Source: Luteithermobacter gelatinilyticus
GTDB lineage: Bacteria; Pseudomonadota; Alphaproteobacteria; Sphingomonadales; Emcibacteraceae
NCBI RefSeq assembly: GCF_005849285.1
Contig: NZ_CP040517.1
Span: 378,501 to 442,500 of the forward strand
Direction of reading: 5' to 3'
Length of the DNA: 64,000 bases
Shown here: in pieces, positions 17,587 through 26,006 of the stretch
Layout of the letters: the number at the start of each line of letters is the position of its first letter
Numbering within the stretch: position 1 is the stretch's first letter
The notes under the pieces: model-generated
Seen by the model: the letters and a program-made list of their open reading frames with translations, nothing else
Database searches by the model: none
What the model was told of the DNA's origin: nothing
Program-made: the position numbers and the translations under genes

Positions 17587-18180
17587 ATGTCAGACGATGC
17601 AAACAGAAAAACCAAGAATAAAACCGCCAGCCCCAATTTTGAAGATGAGGGACTGGACCGGCGGTGGCATCTGGCCACCACGCCGCGTGAGGTGGCGGTG
17701 ACCGAGCTGGAATATTCCCTGTTCCGGTCTTTTGAGGCCTTTTGTAAATGGCAGGTCGAAGGAATGGCGGTGGCGTCCGGCAAAAATCTCAGCGCCAGTG
17801 ACGGGGCCATTCTGAATGTGATTGCCATGCGGGACCGGCCCAAGGGAATCACGGAAATCGGTCGCCTGTTGAATCGGGATGACATGACCAATATTCAATA
17901 CACCATCCGCAAGCTCACCCAGGAAGGGTTGATTGAGAAAACCACCAAGGATAAACGCCGCAAGGGCGTGAGTTATCGGGCCACGGAAAAGGGCCTTCAG
18001 GTTATCCAGCGTTATGTGTCGTTGCGCAAACGCCTGCTGATCAAACTTACCGAAACCATCCGCGGTATGAATGAGCTCCTGGAAAACGGCAGTCACATTC
18101 TGGACCTGATGACCGGTATTTATGAGCAGGCGGCCCGGGTTGCGGCCGCTCATCGTAATCCAGTGGATGATGATCAATAG
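17587..18180 (+). CDS. MarR-type winged-helix transcriptional regulator
   Basis: A 197-residue regulator. The winged-helix part (about residues 75-145) reads ASDGAILNVIAMRDRPKGIT, EIGRLLNRDDMTNIQYTIRK, LTQEGLIEKTTKDKRRKGVS, matching MarR_2-type DNA-binding domains. An N-terminal acidic/basic extension precedes it. AGAGG lies 6 nt before the ATG. It is divergent from the monooxygenase gene and upstream of the GMC dehydrogenase pair, so it probably controls the whole module (inference). Confidence 0.88.
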   Translation: MSDDANRKTKNKTASPNFEDEGLDRRWHLATTPREVAVTELEYSLFRSFEAFCKWQVEGMAVASGKNLSASDGAILNVIAMRDRPKGITEIGRLLNRDDMTNIQYTIRKLTQEGLIEKTTKDKRRKGVSYRATEKGLQVIQRYVSLRKRLLIKLTETIRGMNELLENGSHILDLMTGIYEQAARVAAAHRNPVDDDQ

Positions 18181-18313
18181 ATTCAACTCATAATAGACAG
18201 CCGCGCCAATGCATCCTGGCCGAGGGCCGTGGACCATGGCGCAAGGCGCGCGGAATGCCGGTTAATGATCCGGCAGCATAGGAAACATATAAAGAGACTA
18301 TCGAGGTCATGAC

Positions 18314-18904
18314 ATGTCGCTGAACAGAAGAAGTTTCCATAAACGGGTGGCAGGGGGGCTCTTGAGTTGTTTTATTGGCGGGAAAACGGTTTTACTCACG
18401 CCCGCAGAGGCAACCCAGAAAAAAATCCCTTTCCGCATCCTGACCCCGGGGGAGGGGCGGCTGCTGTCTCTGCTGGGAGATGCCCTTGTGCCCGGGGCCC
18501 GTGAGGCCGGCCTGGCTCATTATGTGGATCATCAGCTGTCCGATACCACAGAACGCAACATGCTGATGCTGCGTTATCTGGGGGTAAGGCCCCCTTTTAC
18601 CGATTTTTATCGTTCTGCTCTTGGGGCAGTGGCGCAAAGTCTTGAGCAGGCGGCCGGGCGGCCTATGGACGCGGTTTTTGAAAACCCGCCGGCTGAAAAA
18701 GAGCTGGAAGACTATATCGCCCGCCTCTCCCGGGAAAACCCGCCGGGCTGGGACAAAATGGAAAATGCGCCGCCAGCGCCGTTTTTCTATTTTGTTCTGC
18801 GGGCCGATGCTCTGGACGTGACCTATGGCACCCGGGAGGGGTTTGAGCGTCTCGACATTCCTTATCTGGCCCATATCGAGCCGCAGCGGAGGAGCTGGTC
18901 ATGA
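18314..18904 (+). CDS. Tat-exported gluconate 2-dehydrogenase subunit 3-like protein
   Basis: A 196-residue small subunit of membrane-linked GMC dehydrogenases. The N-terminus has a twin-arginine motif (NRRSFHKR) followed by a hydrophobic stretch, so it is probably exported folded, carrying along the GMC partner. The core FRILTPGEGRLLSLLGDALVPG is typical of the subunit 3 family. GAGG is 7 nt before the ATG. Its stop overlaps the ATG of the GMC gene (ATGA), strong evidence for a complex. The cytochrome c subunit found in some systems is absent here. Confidence 0.88.
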   Translation: MSLNRRSFHKRVAGGLLSCFIGGKTVLLTPAEATQKKIPFRILTPGEGRLLSLLGDALVPGAREAGLAHYVDHQLSDTTERNMLMLRYLGVRPPFTDFYRSALGAVAQSLEQAAGRPMDAVFENPPAEKELEDYIARLSRENPPGWDKMENAPPAPFFYFVLRADALDVTYGTREGFERLDIPYLAHIEPQRRSWS

Positions 18905-20481
18905 CAAAGCTGCCTCAGAAAGAAAAAGTTGACGTGGTGATTGTGGGCTCCGGCGCCGCTGGCAGCCTGATGGCGGCCAAACTTTCGGCGGCCGGCAAGA
19001 CGGTTGTCATTCTGGAGGCCGGACCGAAACGGGAAATGAAGGACCTGGTCAGTTCCGGGCTTAATGCCCGTCGTCTGAAATGGGCGGGCTCCCCGGTTGA
19101 GGAGGCCGGCAACCGACCTGTGGGCAATGGTTTCAACAGCGGTTATGGTACCGGTGGCAGCGCGCTCCATCATTATGCGGTCTGGCCGCGTCTGCATGAA
19201 GAAGATTTCAAAATGCGCAGCCTGTATGGTCGGGGACTGGACTGGCCCATAAGTTATGGCGACCTGCGGCCCTGGTATGACCGGGTACAGAAAGAAGTTG
19301 GTTTGTCCGGCGATGCGGCGGCGGAAATCTGGCGACCGGCGGGAGCGGCCTATCCGATGGGGCCAGTGCCGGTGTTCGGTCAGGGCGAGGTCATCGCCCG
19401 GGGGTTTGAAAAGCTGGACCGGGTTACGGCCCCGCTGCCGCTGGCCATTACCACCGAAGAGTATCAGGGCCGCAGCGCCTGCCTGTGGGATGGTTGGTGT
19501 GATGCGGGGTGTCCGATCGGGGCGCTGGCCAATCCGCAGACCATCTATCTGCCCCGTGCCCTCAAGCAGGGGGCCGAATTGCGCCATCGAGCGACGGCGG
19601 TTGAAATCCTGACCGATGAGACGGGCGAAAAGGCCGCAGGCGTGGTCTATCTTACGGCCGGGGGAGCGCGTGTTTTTCAGCCGGCGGAACTGGTCGTGCT
19701 GGCGGCTTTTGCCGTGCAGACCCCGCGCCTAATGCTGCTGTCCCGTTCGGACAAACATCCCGAGGGGCTCGCCAACCGCAACGGTCTGGTGGGCAAATAT
19801 GTGATGAGTCATGCCGCCGGTTTGATCTATGGCCTGTTTGACGAGGATACTCAGTGTTATCTGGGGGCGACAGGTGGGCAATTGCTGAATCAGGATAATT
19901 ATGATCATAAAGACCGCCGCGCCAAAGGCTTCGGAAGTTACCAGTGGATGATCGCCCAAGCCACCAAACCCAATGACCTTCTGGGCTTTGGCGGTAGCGA
20001 CCCGGCTCTGTTCGGGGCGAAACTCACCAAATTTATGCAACAGGCCACCCGTGGTTTTGCGACCATGACGGCCTGTGTCGAGGATTTGCCGGTGGTGGAA
20101 AATCGGGTGACCCTGTCCGAGACGAGGGATCAGCACGGCCTGCCGCTGGCGCATGTGGTGCATAATTCTCATGTCCAGTCCCTGGCTCTTTGGGAAGACA
20201 GCCTTGAAGACGGGCGTCGGGTTTTTGAGGCGGCGGGGGCAAGGGAGATCTGGACGGGCCCGCCCGGGGCCATGCATATCATGGGCGGAACCATTATGGG
20301 TCAGGACAGCGCCACCTCGGTCACCAACAGCTACGGCCAGACCCATGAAGTGGCCAATTTGTTCATTGCCGGACCGGGCCTGTTCCCCACCAGCGGCGGG
20401 GTCAATCCCACTTTTACCATTCATGCGCTGACCCTGCGGGCTGCAGACTATATTGTGAACAACTGGGGCGGGTTGGTGTAG
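18901..20481 (+). CDS. GMC-family FAD oxidoreductase
   Basis: A 526-residue flavoenzyme that oxidises an alcohol or sugar. VDVVIVGSGAAGSLMAAKLS is the FAD-binding GxGxxG motif; GNGFNSGYGTGGSALHHYAV and CLWDGWCDAGCPIGA are typical of the gluconate/sorbose-type branch, and the C-terminal GLFPTSGGVNPTFTIHAL carries the conserved catalytic Asn region. The gene overlaps that of the Tat-bearing subunit, so the enzyme likely acts in the periplasm by hitchhiking export. The substrate is unknown; the neighbouring TonB receptor and LLM monooxygenase suggest an imported organic compound. Confidence 0.92.
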   Translation: MTKLPQKEKVDVVIVGSGAAGSLMAAKLSAAGKTVVILEAGPKREMKDLVSSGLNARRLKWAGSPVEEAGNRPVGNGFNSGYGTGGSALHHYAVWPRLHEEDFKMRSLYGRGLDWPISYGDLRPWYDRVQKEVGLSGDAAAEIWRPAGAAYPMGPVPVFGQGEVIARGFEKLDRVTAPLPLAITTEEYQGRSACLWDGWCDAGCPIGALANPQTIYLPRALKQGAELRHRATAVEILTDETGEKAAGVVYLTAGGARVFQPAELVVLAAFAVQTPRLMLLSRSDKHPEGLANRNGLVGKYVMSHAAGLIYGLFDEDTQCYLGATGGQLLNQDNYDHKDRRAKGFGSYQWMIAQATKPNDLLGFGGSDPALFGAKLTKFMQQATRGFATMTACVEDLPVVENRVTLSETRDQHGLPLAHVVHNSHVQSLALWEDSLEDGRRVFEAAGAREIWTGPPGAMHIMGGTIMGQDSATSVTNSYGQTHEVANLFIAGPGLFPTSGGVNPTFTIHALTLRAADYIVNNWGGLV

Positions 20482-20489
20482 GTCCTTTC

Positions 20490-20544
20490 TAGAGTGAATT
20501 GAGCCAACCTATGCACCATTCACTCTCTATGCACAATTCACTCT
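20490..20544. repeat. Dispersed element copy 3 with partial tandem extension
   Basis: TAGAGTGAATTGAGCCAACC starts 8 bp after the GMC stop codon and runs to about 20527; a second right half (CTATGCACAATTCACTCT, 20527-20544) follows directly, as if the 3' half had been duplicated. Confidence 0.88.
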
Positions 20545-20619
20545 GGCTCACGATTGTCTGTTTAAATTTTGTGATATGCATGGGATCCGCCATACTGCGG
20601 ATGTCGGGACCGCCCCCAC

Positions 20620-20648
20620 AAAAAAGACCCGGGCGTTCGGCCCGGGCC
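20620..20648 (-). terminator. Terminator of the TonB receptor gene
   Basis: CCCGGGC (20628-20634) and GCCCGGG (20640-20646) form a stem with loop GTTCG, followed on the minus strand by TCTTTTTTG. Lies 41 bp after the receptor stop. Confidence 0.88.
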
Positions 20649-20688
20649 ATCCATTACAGTATAAGGTGAGGTCTCTACACTTGGGAGC

Positions 20689-23091
20689 TTAAAATTTCCG
20701 TTTCACGGAAAGATACCATTCGCGGGGCCGGGCATAGACCCCTTCGATCACCCCGTCGGTGGAATTGTCGCCTGCCACCAGATAGGTCTCATCGGTCAGG
20801 TTCCGGACCCCCAGATTAACGTTCCACAGATCCGCCTGATCGGCAAACATCAGCGCCGCATTCACCAGATGCAATCCGTCCTGGATCAGTTCCGGCGTGT
20901 TTTTGGCATCATTGGCGATTTTTGAGGTATAGGCGTAATCCACTCGCGGTGTCACCGTCCACTCCTCGCCCAGATCCAGGGTGTAACCAACGCCCACATT
21001 GACGGACCATTCGGGGGTGTTGACCAATTGATGGTTCAGCGTCAGCCCAGCGGCAATAGCCGGCCCGGTCAGTTCGTTATAGTTAGCGTCCAGATAACCA
21101 AGACCGGCCTCGACCACCCAACGTTCATCCGGCACAGCGATCAGTTCCAGTTCCGCGCCCTTGATTTCGGCGGCGGCTGCATTGCGGGTGATGATGCCGA
21201 TATCCTGATCGGTGCCACCCGGCGTTTTTTCCGTCACGTTCACCTGCATATCGGTGTAATCGCTGTAGAAAAACGCGCCATTTAACCGGACTTGGTTGTC
21301 AGCCCAGGTGGATTTGAAGCCCAGTTCATAGGCTTTGACCTTTTCCGGATTTGCGCTCGGTATGTCAGGGCGCGGCGGGAACACCCGCTGGGTGAAGGTG
21401 CCGCCCTTGAAGCCTTCGGAGAAGGAGGCATAGGTCATGAAATCCTCGGTCCAGCGATAGGCCAGGTTGACATGGATGTCGAACACCTTGTCGGCCTGTA
21501 CCCCTTCGAAGGTCGGCAACACCAGCACCCCGACCGGAATCCCCAGGCCATTATCCTGGGCGACGACGGAGTCCGGCGTAAACCGTTTGTCTTCGTCGGT
21601 CCAGCGGAACCCGACCGTGGCGCTGAACTGATCAGTCACATCATAGGTGGCCTGGCCAAAGACGGCCTTGGATTCGTTATTGATGCTGCCGCCGCTGTCA
21701 AACACAGCGCCGGGAATTTCTACCACATCAATATGTTCGCCTTCTTCCTTGAAATAATACACGCCCAAAATCCAGTTGAGGCGTCCGTCCAGATTATTGC
21801 CCAGCAACTGGAATTCCTGGGTGAACTGCTCCTGGGTGAAATCATTTACGGTTTGCAGGATCAACAACGGGGAATGATCCACATCCCGGGCCCAGTAACC
21901 GCTCAGCTCCCGATAGGCGGTGATGGATTTAAAGGTCAGGCTTTCATTAATGTCCCAGTCCACCCCGAGGGAAATGCCCCACAGGTCCAGTTCTGATTTG
22001 GGCTCCATCGGCCGGCCCAGGAAAGTGTTCACAAAATCGTTGGGGGTGGTGTGGGTGCTGTAGGTACGGAAGGGCCCTGCAATCCACTGCGCATTCCAGC
22101 AGGTGGGATCGTTCAGCCGGGCCGGATTGTTTGCATCGGCACAGACGGCGCTGGGGGTCGGCAGGCCATGACGGTTGGTGAACAAGGGCAGAGCCCCGTT
22201 GGTGATCAGCGGGAAAAACTGGCTTTCATCCACCCCGATCAGGACGTTGGCCGCCGGGGCCTCGCGCTCGCGGGTGCCGTCGATGGCCAGGTTAACCTCA
22301 ACAGTGTCGGACGCCAGCCAGCGGAATGCGGCGCGGCCTGCCCAGGCATCTTCATCACCCAGCTCAGGGCCGCCCGGAATCAGATTTTTGACATACCCGT
22401 TGCGTTTCTTGCGCGAACCGGCGAAATTGGCAAAAAACGTATCTGAGACTGGCACATTAATGCCGAAACGCACATCGGTGCGATCCTCGCTGCCGATGGT
22501 GACTTCGCCATACCCTTCCAGCTCCTCATGGGGTTTTTTGGTCGTGATGCTGATGGCGCCGCCAATGGTGTTGCGCCCGAACAGGGTCCCTTGCGGCCCT
22601 TTCAGTACCTCGACCCGTTCCACATCCAGAAGGTCCATGACGCCACCGACGGAGCGCGCAATATACACCCCGTCCACATAAAGCCCCACACCCGGATCGG
22701 TCGGCAGGGCCCAGTCGATCTGGCCCACGCCACGAATGTAAATGGCGGCGGCTGAGCTGGTTGCGGCAATGGCGGCCGTGTTGTCAAACACCAGGTTGGG
22801 GGTGAATTCTCCAATTTCGGAAATGTCGGAAATTCCGCGGGCCTCCAACCCGCCCGAAGAAAATGCGGTAATGGAAATCGGCGTCTCCTGAAGGTTTTCC
22901 TCCCGTTTACGGGCCGTCACCGTAATTTCTTCCAGCATCAGACTGCCGCCATCATCCTGGCTTTCTTCCGCCAGATTTTCCGCCATTCCCGCGGCGGGCA
23001 GGGCCGTGAGAGCCAATGCGCTGTATGCTACCCCATAGTACATGAACCGGACGTATTTATTCATCGTCCGCCTTCCCTTGATATTTTCCAT
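20689..23091 (-). CDS. TonB-dependent receptor
   Basis: An 800-residue outer-membrane receptor without an STN domain. A signal peptide (YSALALTALPAAGMAE) leads to the TonB box MLEEITVTARKREENLQETP, the plug with RVEVLKGPQGTLFGRNTIGG, and a barrel ending REWYLSVKRKF with terminal Phe. Two starts have good sites: ATG 23091 (AAGGA) and ATG 23064 (GGAAGG, giving MNKYVRFMYYG). It ends convergent with the GMC gene and probably imports the substrate of the LLM/GMC module (inference from position). Confidence 0.92.
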   Translation of the reverse strand: MENIKGRRTMNKYVRFMYYGVAYSALALTALPAAGMAENLAEESQDDGGSLMLEEITVTARKREENLQETPISITAFSSGGLEARGISDISEIGEFTPNLVFDNTAAIAATSSAAAIYIRGVGQIDWALPTDPGVGLYVDGVYIARSVGGVMDLLDVERVEVLKGPQGTLFGRNTIGGAISITTKKPHEELEGYGEVTIGSEDRTDVRFGINVPVSDTFFANFAGSRKKRNGYVKNLIPGGPELGDEDAWAGRAAFRWLASDTVEVNLAIDGTREREAPAANVLIGVDESQFFPLITNGALPLFTNRHGLPTPSAVCADANNPARLNDPTCWNAQWIAGPFRTYSTHTTPNDFVNTFLGRPMEPKSELDLWGISLGVDWDINESLTFKSITAYRELSGYWARDVDHSPLLILQTVNDFTQEQFTQEFQLLGNNLDGRLNWILGVYYFKEEGEHIDVVEIPGAVFDSGGSINNESKAVFGQATYDVTDQFSATVGFRWTDEDKRFTPDSVVAQDNGLGIPVGVLVLPTFEGVQADKVFDIHVNLAYRWTEDFMTYASFSEGFKGGTFTQRVFPPRPDIPSANPEKVKAYELGFKSTWADNQVRLNGAFFYSDYTDMQVNVTEKTPGGTDQDIGIITRNAAAAEIKGAELELIAVPDERWVVEAGLGYLDANYNELTGPAIAAGLTLNHQLVNTPEWSVNVGVGYTLDLGEEWTVTPRVDYAYTSKIANDAKNTPELIQDGLHLVNAALMFADQADLWNVNLGVRNLTDETYLVAGDNSTDGVIEGVYARPREWYLSVKRKF

Positions 23092-23250
23092 TCTGGTATT
23101 CCTTCCCTGTTTAATGGACTCAGAAGTTTGATAATTTTATTTGTAGAAAAGATTAGATTTTTATAGGTGTTTTTATTATTAATTTTAAACCTAAAATAAT
23201 TTTATGAATTGTCAATCATTTTCTTTTTTCAAGTCCTTGTTCTGGCTGTA
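23092..23250. other. AT-rich upstream region of the TonB receptor
   Basis: About 160 bp of very AT-rich DNA upstream of the receptor start with near-palindromic stretches (for example TAGGTGTTTTTA against TTTTAAACCTA near 23164-23193). It probably holds the promoter and operator. No gene is seen. Confidence 0.5.
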
Positions 23251-23275
23251 ATAAAAAAGCCGCGCGAGGCGCGGC
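23251..23275 (-). terminator. Rho-independent terminator downstream of GntR and repeat cluster
   Basis: GCCGCGC-GAG-GCGCGGC stem with TTTTTT on the minus strand. The nearest upstream minus-strand gene is the GntR regulator (ends 23654), so its transcript would include the whole 23331-23636 repeat cluster as a long 3' region. Confidence 0.8.
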
Positions 23276-23330
23276 AGATCGGGCGAGAGGGATTTAATCC
23301 TGATAAGGCTTAAGACGCAGGTCTTGATCC

Positions 23331-23600
23331 TAGCGTGAATTGTGAATAGGTTGACCCATTCTGCCGGTCAGGTCTGGTTCAGGAGCCAGGGGTTTGGCGC
23401 AGGCCATACTGGCGGTACGGCCAAGCCAAACCCCGCCGGAACTGGACCAGATCGGCCCGGCCCTTCGGGTTGGCGGCTTGGGGCCGCTCACTTTGTCAGA
23501 CGCCTGGCCCGATACCCCGCATCGCCCGGCGCCGTCTTCCGCGTGAGGCGGGCCACAATCCGCCAACAGAATTGAGCCAACCTATTCACAATTCACTCTA
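23331..23600. mobile_element. 270-bp MITE-like element with long terminal inverted repeats
   Basis: The left end (TAGCGTGAATTGTGAATAGG, then TTGACCCATTCTG) and the reverse complement of the right end (TAGAGTGAATTGTGAATAGG, then TTGGCTCAATTCTG) match over about 33 bp. Between them are two strong hairpins: 23373-23451 (inner perfect 10-bp stem GGGGTTTGGC / GCCAAACCCC) and 23469-23567 (GTTGGCGG / CCGCCAAC plus extensions). No open frame of note is inside, so it is non-autonomous. The solo 38-bp copies elsewhere look like its ends joined. Ends in TA; no transposase is in this window. Confidence 0.8.
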
Positions 23601-23636
23601 GCGTGAATTGAGCCAACCTATGCACAATTCATTCTA
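23599..23636. repeat. Dispersed element copy in tandem with the 270-bp element
   Basis: A complete 38-bp unit (TAGCGTGAATTGAGCCAACC to AATTCATTCTA) sharing its first TA with the end of the 270-bp element. Two substitutions at the ends make the inverted repeat imperfect. It lies 17 bp after the GntR stop. Confidence 0.9.
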
Positions 23637-23653
23637 AGAACAGGAGTGGGGGA

Positions 23654-24325
23654 TTACGATGCCTTTCCGGTGCACTCGCAGGACAGGATCAGGGTCAGCA
23701 GATTTTCCACCAGCGCCGTGCGGGCATCGTGATAGGTTTTCAGGGCATCGCGCAGGCCGCGATAGTTTTTCTGATAATACAGGCGGCACAGATCCAGAAG
23801 TTCGGTTTGGGCGTTTGGCAGGAAATCGGGTTCATGCAGGCGAATGTAATGGAGACGGTCATTGATGTTCCGAATTTTCCGGACAATTTCGCGGTTGTGA
23901 GACTGGCTTGCCACGTGATTGAATAATTGTTCCGTAATCTGGACCAGGGCCTCGGCCTGGATCTGGGCCTCAGCCTCTGTTGGTGACGGCTCGGGAAATA
24001 GTCGCGGGGGGCGGACCAGGCCGGTCACCAGATGGCCTTTACGCAAGGCCCCTAGCGACCAGTCCAGCAGCAGCCGGTTCAGGTCATACAGATTGCGGAT
24101 TTCATGCTCCGTGGGGTGATGGACAAAAAAACCGATTTGTGGCACATCGTCAATCAGCCCTTCGGAAACCAGCCGGTTGAGAACTTCCCGCACAGGTGTG
24201 GTGCTGACCCCCAGATCATCGGCCAGATGGCCAATATTAAGCCGGGTTCCGGGTTTGATATGATAGGTCATGACCTGTTGTTTCAGCTGGTCATAGACCC
24301 GTTTGATTACAACCTCTGTGGCCAT
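23654..24325 (-). CDS. GntR-family regulator, FCD type
   Basis: A 223-residue regulator with an N-terminal winged helix (VIKRVYDQLKQQVMTYHIKP, GTRLNIGHLADDLGVSTTPV, REVLNRLVSEGLI; residues about 7-65) and a C-terminal helical effector domain with spaced His residues as in the FCD group. It is bracketed by copies of the dispersed repeat: a cluster just after its stop and one 20 bp before its start. It may regulate the adjacent receptor or the glyoxalase-fold gene; position is the only evidence. Confidence 0.9.
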   Translation of the reverse strand: MATEVVIKRVYDQLKQQVMTYHIKPGTRLNIGHLADDLGVSTTPVREVLNRLVSEGLIDDVPQIGFFVHHPTEHEIRNLYDLNRLLLDWSLGALRKGHLVTGLVRPPRLFPEPSPTEAEAQIQAEALVQITEQLFNHVASQSHNREIVRKIRNINDRLHYIRLHEPDFLPNAQTELLDLCRLYYQKNYRGLRDALKTYHDARTALVENLLTLILSCECTGKAS

Positions 24326-24345
24326 CGCATTCCCCTGAAGATGTC

Positions 24346-24383
24346 TAGAGTGAATTGAGTCAACTTATTCGCAATTCACTCTA
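24346..24383. repeat. 38-bp dispersed element, copy 5
   Basis: TAGAGTGAATTGAGTCAACT to GCAATTCACTCTA; perfect 12-bp ends, three changes in the centre. Located 20 bp upstream of the GntR start codon, within its leader. Confidence 0.93.
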
Positions 24384-24512
24384 GAATGTCCTTGTTTCTT
24401 CTTTATGAGTAAAACGATATTTGCCGTCCAGCGCACCCCTCTGTTCTGGCGTCTGGTCAGCTTTTCTTTTTGGGCTTTCGAGGATGCTTGTTGAGTCGTG
24501 GCGTAGGGGGCT

Positions 24513-24550
24513 TAGAGTGAATTGAGCCAACCTATTCGCAATCCACTCTA
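24513..24550. repeat. 38-bp dispersed element, copy 6
   Basis: TAGAGTGAATTGAGCCAACC to CAATCCACTCTA, same orientation as copy 5, with 129 bp of unassigned sequence between them. Ends two bases before the stop codon of the VOC gene. Confidence 0.93.
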
Positions 24551-24552
24551 GG

Positions 24553-24987
24553 TCAATCGATAAGAACCTTCTCATATGTTTTGAGTTCCACGATCGTTCC
24601 GTCCGGGTCTTTAAGATAAAAGGACTGCCCATAACCCCGGGCGCCCCAGACGCTTTCCGGCTTGCTTAGGGAGACGGTTTGGGCCTGTTGGAGACGATCC
24701 AAAATGGCGCGCCACTTTTTCGCCGGGAGCGCCAGGCAAAAATGGTTAAGATTAGGATGCGATGCAGAAGGGGCGGCGGAAGAAGATGGCGGGGCTTTGG
24801 GGCGCCACATTTCTGGTGGGAAAATGTCAATAATCAGCGTTTCGGAGAGTCGGACGCTGGGAAAGGGAACCTCTCCGGCCTGAAAGGCGGCCCAGCGTTC
24901 CGGTTCCGCTTCCAGCAGGTCGCAATAAAAGCGCAAGGTTTTTTCTACATTGGTGGCGTTTAAGACAATATGGTCCAGGATGATCAT
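24553..24987 (-). CDS. VOC / glyoxalase-fold protein
   Basis: A 144-residue vicinal-oxygen-chelate protein: N-terminal ILDHIVLNATNVEKTLRFYC with the first metal-binding His, a middle LNHFCLALP segment with the second, and C-terminal GYGQSFYLKDPDGTIVELKT with the ligand Glu. Such proteins include glyoxalases, dioxygenases and fosfomycin-type resistance enzymes; the size fits a single-chain dimer-forming member. The Pro/Ser-rich insert PPSSSAAPSASHP near residues 66-78 is unusual. Confidence 0.88.
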   Translation of the reverse strand: MIILDHIVLNATNVEKTLRFYCDLLEAEPERWAAFQAGEVPFPSVRLSETLIIDIFPPEMWRPKAPPSSSAAPSASHPNLNHFCLALPAKKWRAILDRLQQAQTVSLSKPESVWGARGYGQSFYLKDPDGTIVELKTYEKVLID

Positions 24988-25100
24988 GTAGGCCTCATAT
25001 TGGTGGTTGGCTGATGATAACTCTATGCCGTGTGGGAGATCATAATATCATGATCGGCGCTACAAGGGTTTCAAAAAAACAACTCCAACTATTCTATTAT

Positions 25101-25126
25101 GGGCCAATATGATGGGCCAATATGAT
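25101..25126. repeat. Short tandem duplication, GGGCCAATATGAT x2
   Basis: Two perfect adjacent 13-bp copies (25101-25113, 25114-25126) upstream of the VOC gene. Confidence 0.88.
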
Positions 25127-25131
25127 GGGAA

Positions 25132-25187
25132 GAGTTAATCTCATCACAACTGGCTCTGGAAAGCGCAGCCATCCTTGTTGTGATGAG
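25132..25187. repeat. Hairpin with AATCTCATCACAA variant motif
   Basis: CTCATCACAAC and GTTGTGATGAG form a perfect 11-bp inverted repeat around a 26-bp centre. The left side shares AATCTCATCACAA with the variant element at 15701-15729. Confidence 0.65.
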
Positions 25188-25279
25188 CCTATGAATCCTC
25201 TGGATCGCCACACCTGTGTTACGGGTTCGCGATGACTTCTCTCTGCCGTGTGGATTGCGAAGCAGAGCTGAGGGAGGGG

Positions 25280-25849
25280 TTACGGTTTTCCTCGTCCCCG
25301 GGGGCGTCCGCCGTTTGTTCTGCGTCGTGCTTTTCCGTCGGATGAGATGTTTTTGACGGCTTTGGTCAATTCGTCCTCCGTGACTCGACAGTCGCCATTC
25401 AGGTCAAGTTTTGCGAAGTTTGGACTGCCGTGCCCTGTAAATTCGTGCCCAGCAAGCCCGTAGCCAGCAGACCCGTGCTTAATAAATTCCTCATAAGACA
25501 CCAAGGCGTCATGGTTTGTATCGTAAAGGGTCATGTGGTCCCGAGCATAGGCGGGGTGGCTCCAAGGGGTTTCCTGAAACTCTTCCAGGTTTAGTTGACC
25601 GTTTTGATCTTTGTCGGCGGCCTGAAATCTTTGGCGTTGCTGCAGGCGGGCGTCCGCGCAAGTGATCAGGCCATCCTGATCAGTATCCAGTTTTTCTTTC
25701 AGCCGGTGGCGCATCAGGTCAAGCTGTGCTGATGAGGTATCGGCGTGATGTTTGGGCGATGCGCAGGCGGAGAGTGTCAACAGCACTAAAATTATGCCCT
25801 GGCAGGCAGGGGAAAACGGTATATTTTGTAGGGGACGTTTCGTGATCAT
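25280..25849 (-). CDS. EF-hand calcium-binding lipoprotein
   Basis: A 189-residue protein. The N-terminus is a lipoprotein signal (IILVLLTLSACAS, lipobox LSAC). Four EF-hand loops follow: DTDQDGLITCADA, DKDQNGQLNLEEF, DTNHDALVSYEEF and DLNGDCRVTEDEL, spaced about 30-45 residues. The tail is Arg/Gly-rich (RRRTNGGRPRGRGKP). It probably senses or buffers Ca2+ at the cell envelope. ATG 25849 with AAGGA upstream is chosen, since the longer frame from 25927 would bury the signal peptide. Confidence 0.85.
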   Translation of the reverse strand: MITKRPLQNIPFSPACQGIILVLLTLSACASPKHHADTSSAQLDLMRHRLKEKLDTDQDGLITCADARLQQRQRFQAADKDQNGQLNLEEFQETPWSHPAYARDHMTLYDTNHDALVSYEEFIKHGSAGYGLAGHEFTGHGSPNFAKLDLNGDCRVTEDELTKAVKNISSDGKARRRTNGGRPRGRGKP

Positions 25850-25978
25850 GAGGGCTCTTTCCTTGCTGCTTTTAGGGGGGATGCATGGCTGTCCCCGTGC
25901 CAAAGCAGCGGTTTCCCGTTCCCGCATCTTGTGTTTGATACGCTATTTGCCGAAGAATCCTTTGCGCTGTGGAAAAAT

Positions 25979-26006
25979 TTTTAAAATTCTACTTTTAAAA
26001 TTCTAC
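25979..26006. repeat. Short tandem duplication, TTTTAAAATTCTAC x2
   Basis: Two perfect adjacent 14-bp copies, 25979-25992 and 25993-26006. Confidence 0.9.

Noticed and set aside
23331-23653. A full insertion sequence near GntR
   Set aside because: No transposase frame exists between the inverted repeats; only a non-autonomous element is supported.
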